Below are positions 61,801-64,000 of a stretch of 64,000 nt of DNA, piece after piece. The position numbers and the translations under genes were made by a program. Origin of the DNA: Niastella caeni (GTDB lineage Bacteria > Bacteroidota > Bacteroidia > Chitinophagales > Chitinophagaceae); the NCBI RefSeq assembly GCF_004834005.1, contig NZ_STFF01000003.1, positions 124,001-188,000 of the forward strand. The letters run 5' to 3'. Below the pieces are notes generated by a model. It did no database searches. It was not told the origin of the DNA and was given only the letters and a program-made list of their open reading frames with translations. The stretch's first letter is position 1. Each line of letters begins with the position of its first letter.

Positions 61801-64000
61801 CAGATGCCAATAATGGCGCTGCTGGCCCCCGTGGCCGTACTTTGGGTAGCATTCGACAGGTTGCGAATGATATTACCGGTTATACCACCGCTTACATTTG
61901 CTGCAGAGGTAGCGATGTTGATGCCCACTACCTGCGATGCAGCCGTACCTGTGGTTGCATAATTGCTTTTCAGGTTCTGGATAATATTATTCGTAATGGT
62001 CAATACCGGGCTCCCCGATCCTACCTGGATACCGTTCACATACCTTCCTGTTGTGGTACCGGTATTGGAGGCCGTAATATTGGTAATGGTATTGTTGCTG
62101 AAATTTCCCGTGATGGCAGTATTTGCAAAAATGCCGGAGAAATAGTTACCAACTGCAGTCAGCAATACGTTACCAATGGTATTGTTCTTTACATTGATGG
62201 TATACGTTCCGCCGATCAGGATCATGTGATTGGGCACAGAACCGGTAGCAGTAATGGTAATGCCGCCATCGGTATACCCGTTCACGCCGGTAGCCGACCC
62301 AATGGTATTGCCGGTAACCGAACCTACATCTACATTGCCTCTGCCGCTGGTAATGTTCAGGGCATGAAAGGCGTCGTTCGAACTGCTGGTGGTAATAAAG
62401 ATATTACGAATGGTATTTCCCTGTACAGAAGTACCGGCTTGCGGCGTTGCGGCATCCGCCACTTCGAGCCTTATCCCTTCGAAGTAACCAGTAGAGCCGC
62501 TGGCCATCGTATAAGGCGTACCGGCGCAATTGGGCGCACTACCACCTATATAATTGGAAGTAATGATAAACCCGTTGCCCACTTCACCGGCAAAAGTTGT
62601 TTTGTAAGGAGCGATCCATATAGCCCTGTTAAATGAAGTTGCAGCCGATGTAACTGAAATAGTTTCCGTTTGAAAAAAGCTGTTCCCTTCTATTTTCCAA
62701 CCGGTATTGCCATAATTGACCTCTACACCAACCGAGTTGGAGGCCGCATAATAATCATAGATATTACAGGCGGTAACAGCGTTATTGTCGTTGAATTGAG
62801 GTACGTAAGCCGCAACTGCGCTTGCATTGTCATACCCCAATGAGTAAATACCTATTGATGGTTTTACATTGCCGGTTCCCGTACTATGAATGTTACAATG
62901 ATCGATCGTATTGTTATCATTTCCGTTTGAACCGACGCGACCAAAGTAAACAACCCCGGCCATTAAATTAGGCAAATTGGCAGTGGTGGTACTTTGTCCC
63001 TGTAAGTCGCAATATTTTATTGTATTATTGGAAGCACCATTATCGAGTTTGATCGCCGCACCCGATGCGTTGGTGTTAATGATATTCAGATTTGTTGAAT
63101 TTAAAGTACCGGCAGCCGTAACTGAGATAGCAGTGCCTATACCACCCGGACGACCATCGATGGTCACATAATTCGCTCCTGCAAAATCAATGGTAGCACC
63201 AGCAATGGAGCTGGTAATAACAAGCCCATTAGCGCCGGCCTCCGGACGAATAGTTAACGTGCGCGTAGCATTGAAGCAGGCATTGGAAGCAAGCGTTATA
63301 GGAAAGGTTTCACCCGCACTGGTATAACCGCTTTGTAATTCGAGCACCACCGAACCACCGACACCACCATTCAAAGCAGCCAGCGCGGCTGTTAATGTGG
63401 GAAATGTTCCCGTTGGACCTACCGGTATAACACCACTGGGACCGCTACAAACATTGGTTGATTGCGTTCCTGTTAACGGCGATGTTGTATTATATACCGG
63501 GCCAATACAATTGGTATTATTGTAACCATATACATAAAAATCATAGGCAGTACCACCGGTTAAGCCGGTAGCACTAAAAGAAGTAGATGCACCGGTTTGA
63601 ATTACTAAGCCGGAACCAAGGGCAAGACCCGCACTGTAGGTAGTACCATTCACCGGCGCTACCGGCGTTGCACCAGCCGGATAGCGAACAACGATGTATC
63701 CATCTGCCGCAGGGGAAGCGGCAGTAAAAGAACCTGTAATATTGCCGGGAGATGCAGCATTCAATAAAAGACCCGTAGGTTGCGCCACCGGCGCCACGCA
63801 GGCATTCATCATACTCACCGCCATCACCTGCACAACTCCTGCGGTACTTGTACGGGTGATTGTAATTGACGTAACAGGTTTTGAATAATTAGCGCCACTC
63901 ACTGCCAGGGACACCTGGTATAACCTGGGATTTATTGTACCACCGCCATTATCAAGGGCGGTGCCTGAAGTTCGGCCAATGCCCTGAATAGCATAGTTTG
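55839..64000 (-). CDS. Giant T9SS-exported beta-helix surface protein (5' end outside window)
   Basis: At least 2719 codons. The frame is open to the window edge, so the GTG at 63914 is not the true start. Order from the right edge: a partial domain; module 1 (about 63800-60933) = fibronectin-like segment plus right-handed beta-helix; module 2 (about 60932-58120), a diverged copy of module 1 (shared VGPxGTxPTLTAALAxL and GETFPIT and FxTIDGRPGG wording); a CARDB-like domain; Ig-like domains (QPIGQSVCMGSAVTFNIAAT); an SSDWNTAANWCGGVP domain; and a C-terminal T9SS sorting domain (about 56090-55839, ending IRFVIKH). Probably an adhesin or polysaccharide-binding or -acting surface protein. No catalytic site was identified. 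Confidence 0.88.
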   Translation of the reverse strand, partial: NYAIQGIGRTSGTALDNGGGTINPRLYQVSLAVSGANYSKPVTSITITRTSTAGVVQVMAVSMMNACVAPVAQPTGLLLNAASPGNITGSFTAASPAADGYIVVRYPAGATPVAPVNGTTYSAGLALGSGLVIQTGASTSFSATGLTGGTAYDFYVYGYNNTNCIGPVYNTTSPLTGTQSTNVCSGPSGVIPVGPTGTFPTLTAALAALNGGVGGSVVLELQSGYTSAGETFPITLASNACFNATRTLTIRPEAGANGLVITSSIAGATIDFAGANYVTIDGRPGGIGTAISVTAAGTLNSTNLNIINTNASGAAIKLDNGASNNTIKYCDLQGQSTTTANLPNLMAGVVYFGRVGSNGNDNNTIDHCNIHSTGTGNVKPSIGIYSLGYDNASAVAAYVPQFNDNNAVTACNIYDYYAASNSVGVEVNYGNTGWKIEGNSFFQTETISVTSAATSFNRAIWIAPYKTTFAGEVGNGFIITSNYIGGSAPNCAGTPYTMASGSTGYFEGIRLEVADAATPQAGTSVQGNTIRNIFITTSSSNDAFHALNITSGRGNVDVGSVTGNTIGSATGVNGYTDGGITITATGSVPNHMILIGGTYTINVKNNTIGNVLLTAVGNYFSGIFANTAITGNFSNNTITNITASNTGTTTGRYVNGIQVGSGSPVLTITNNIIQNLKSNYATTGTAASQVVGINIATSAANVSGGITGNIIRNLSNATQSTATGASSAIIGICMASTNAAGCNLSGNTIDSLVLTGTATAAAVNVIGLYYSATASVTNTVAKNFIHSFDATAANTSAVFTGIQIFNGTTVYANNMIRLGIRPDGTSLTTAQTINGILSSTTATNSFYHNSIYIGGSGVGTNAANTCAFIRTAASGTYDLRNNIFANNRSNATGGGKHFCLYFTTANTGATVNYNVYQYSGAGGKFAFGGTTEIVNYANGGTPTGGWISGDVNSVAGDPNFMNPTGNASTVNLHLNASGASVAEGTGTAIATITDDYDSEARSGLTPNDIGADAGNYMAAPATCATPDAPTTLVLTAVSSSQIDGAFTASASGANGYIIVRYLAGATPVAPVNGVIYSVGSTLGTGTVIATGTSLSFTNPGLTASTTYDYYVYAFNNSCVSALKYSAALTGAKATSGCSGPSGLITVGPSGTYPTLTAALATLSGGISGAVIVELQSDYTSAGETFPITFGPSSCFSPVNTITIRPAANANGLVITSSNAGPTIDFSGGTYVTIDGRPGGVGSAITVTAAGSLHATNLNIINTSAIGAAIRFDNQASRNCVKYCDLQGQNAVGANVPTTLAGVVYFGNNGVLGNDNNIIDHCNIHSAGTGASMPSIGVYSLGANNTGANTNFNDNDTISNCNIYDYFLAGGNSVGVELNQGVSAWAITGNHFFQTSTRTYTAAGYNRAIWVASNRNTGSVGNGFIITDNYIGGSAPAAAGTPYTLAAFANYFDGIRLEIADGFPVSASSIQGNTITNIAITSTITTANDVFHGIAVTGSNGNVNIGTVTGNLVGAATGNNAITIAAGSGSHTIPYFISNNAGGNSVINLKQNIAGGITLSNAGNNFSGIFDNQVGTVNIDGNQIGSLVTANSINAANTSTTSLFVRGISIPSGAGTFTITNNTIANLSNNTTATTTSSQAAGINIGSTTAIVSAVSGNTIRNLYCAAQSTAGSGSAALLGIYMGASTANAVTVSNNTIHSLTTGATTAGVYMEGIFFWGNNSATITNTVSKNKVHSFDIATATNTAVNIRGIEINQGKANVYNNMVRLGIRPDGTSLTNAVRMDGIMKGSGQNSNIFYNSVYIGGTDVGATVRHTAAIRKETTAGADDIRNNIFINNRSNATTGGIHNAMWVDGLAGFTFEHNIYGYGGTGGNLVSTSTASTPFAATYTSGWNLGGDTTSLAADPLFVDATGSAATVDLHITTSVFSPANGAAIPVTGVTDDLEGEVRDAVTPDIGADEFTQSNGIDMQAVSLESPAIGKGCYGKEVLAIKVRNNSSVAIDFAVNPVTLTVNVTGAATATINSTLNTGTLAGGATLDVTLSAATDTVDMRAAGTYIFAAKTTVAGDIKVSNDAMSVVTRTRVALVTGNISASATDYCFTGAPVLTVTGANGYSGIQWQQSTDSATYNDITNATTSSYTTTAATTTLYYRLAAACITDTLYTPAVKVVVRNPQVTGTMPGARCGTGLVNLQAAASAGATLYWYDDAASTTPVNIGSSYTTPSITDTTTYYVVAVEGVCESPRTAIVATVNDRIAVTTQPIGQSVCMGSAVTFNIAATGSALTYQWRKDGVNIPGATTDAYTIANATGADAGDYDVVIKNPCGIIVSSVAILSVRSSNNWVGTVSSDWNTAANWCGGVPVSTTDVMINSGTPFSPVVNGTANARTLAIGSGATVTVNAGGTLNLYGNFVSIGTFNAASGTVAFRGTANQVIAAMSAGTVIMNGAGVTLNGNMTVNNTLALTNGNISLGSYNIYLSNSATGSVASHLITNGTGSAICTNVTSTITVPVGPSVTSYNPVTIGNGQGMTYTVRVREGLIAPVIDNSKAINRTWTVTTTTTPATPVNITLQYADADANAGCIPTATMDAGVYNGVTWALITPATGVTPTGTSTARQVALSNTQLGSIVVTNQGMLKAPVYDNNIQLLPTVVTGNNAKLRISSSRTMAINWAVMDATGKMVKKFATSVSSGLNDIDVSLTGLASGVYTLHGVKDDGTKQVIRFVIKH

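Noticed and set aside
58063..63171. Many open plus-strand frames opposite the giant surface protein
   Set aside because: They are antisense shadows of a repetitive Thr/Gly/Ala-rich gene, with proline- and valine-rich unnatural translations.

Overview
The window looks like the chromosome of a Bacteroidota bacterium of the Chitinophagaceae type (Niastella/Chitinophaga relatives). The evidence is two SusC/SusD pairs, a FecI-type sigma factor with a FecR anti-sigma factor, a hybrid two-component system with a beta-propeller sensor, a giant surface protein with a type IX secretion (T9SS) C-terminal domain, moderate GC content, and promoters matching the Bacteroidota consensus (TTG about 19 bp before TAnnTTTG). 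No rRNA, tRNA, CRISPR array, prophage or intact insertion sequence was seen.

Layout. 1-2.6 kb: small unknown genes, including two lysine-rich basic proteins (one with a DNA-binding-like C-terminal half), separated by clear inverted-repeat operators. 2.5-7.7 kb: a SusC/SusD pair on the minus strand, whose terminator abuts the frameshifted 3' stump of an FAD-dependent oxidoreductase gene. 7.9-14.4 kb: a secreted endonuclease/exonuclease/phosphatase-fold enzyme, then a five-gene plus-strand envelope-lipid cluster (two PAP2 phosphatases, two ArnT/PMT-like glycosyltransferases, one flippase-like membrane protein). 14.7-21.9 kb: a complete sigma factor / anti-sigma / SusC with STN domain / SusD signalling and uptake unit. 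22-23.5 kb: a small secreted protein and an alpha/beta hydrolase. 23.6-32.5 kb: a six-gene minus-strand signalling operon (giant hybrid kinase, CheR, CheB, REC-PAS kinase, single REC protein, REC-PAS kinase) without CheA, CheW or chemoreceptors. 32.5-33.35 kb: an 860 bp gene-poor region with short-period repeats, structured terminators and what looks like the last 29 codons of a lost gene. 33.35-40.3 kb: a hybrid two-component regulator, a glutaminyl cyclase, a small lipoprotein, and a DUF1304 / thioredoxin-reductase-like pair.

40.8-55.7 kb is the most interesting part: a TonB-dependent siderophore receptor preceded by a long leader hairpin with a T-tract, followed by an eight-gene NRPS-independent siderophore (NIS) operon. 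It encodes a lysine-hydroxylase-like Fe(II)/2-oxoglutarate dioxygenase, a PLP decarboxylase, a fused NIS synthetase-acyltransferase, an N-monooxygenase, a second NIS synthetase, a MATE exporter, an acyl carrier protein and an AMP-forming acyl ligase. Read together, the genes predict hydroxylation of lysine, decarboxylation to a hydroxy-cadaverine, N-hydroxylation, N-acylation (possibly from an acyl carrier protein, as in mycobactin assembly) and amide condensation, giving a hydroxylated and possibly lipidated hydroxamate siderophore. Dispersed palindromic repeats have invaded the coding sequences of two of these genes.

55.8-64 kb: the 3' part of one giant T9SS-exported surface protein with two about 950-residue beta-helix repeats. 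It runs off the right edge of the window.
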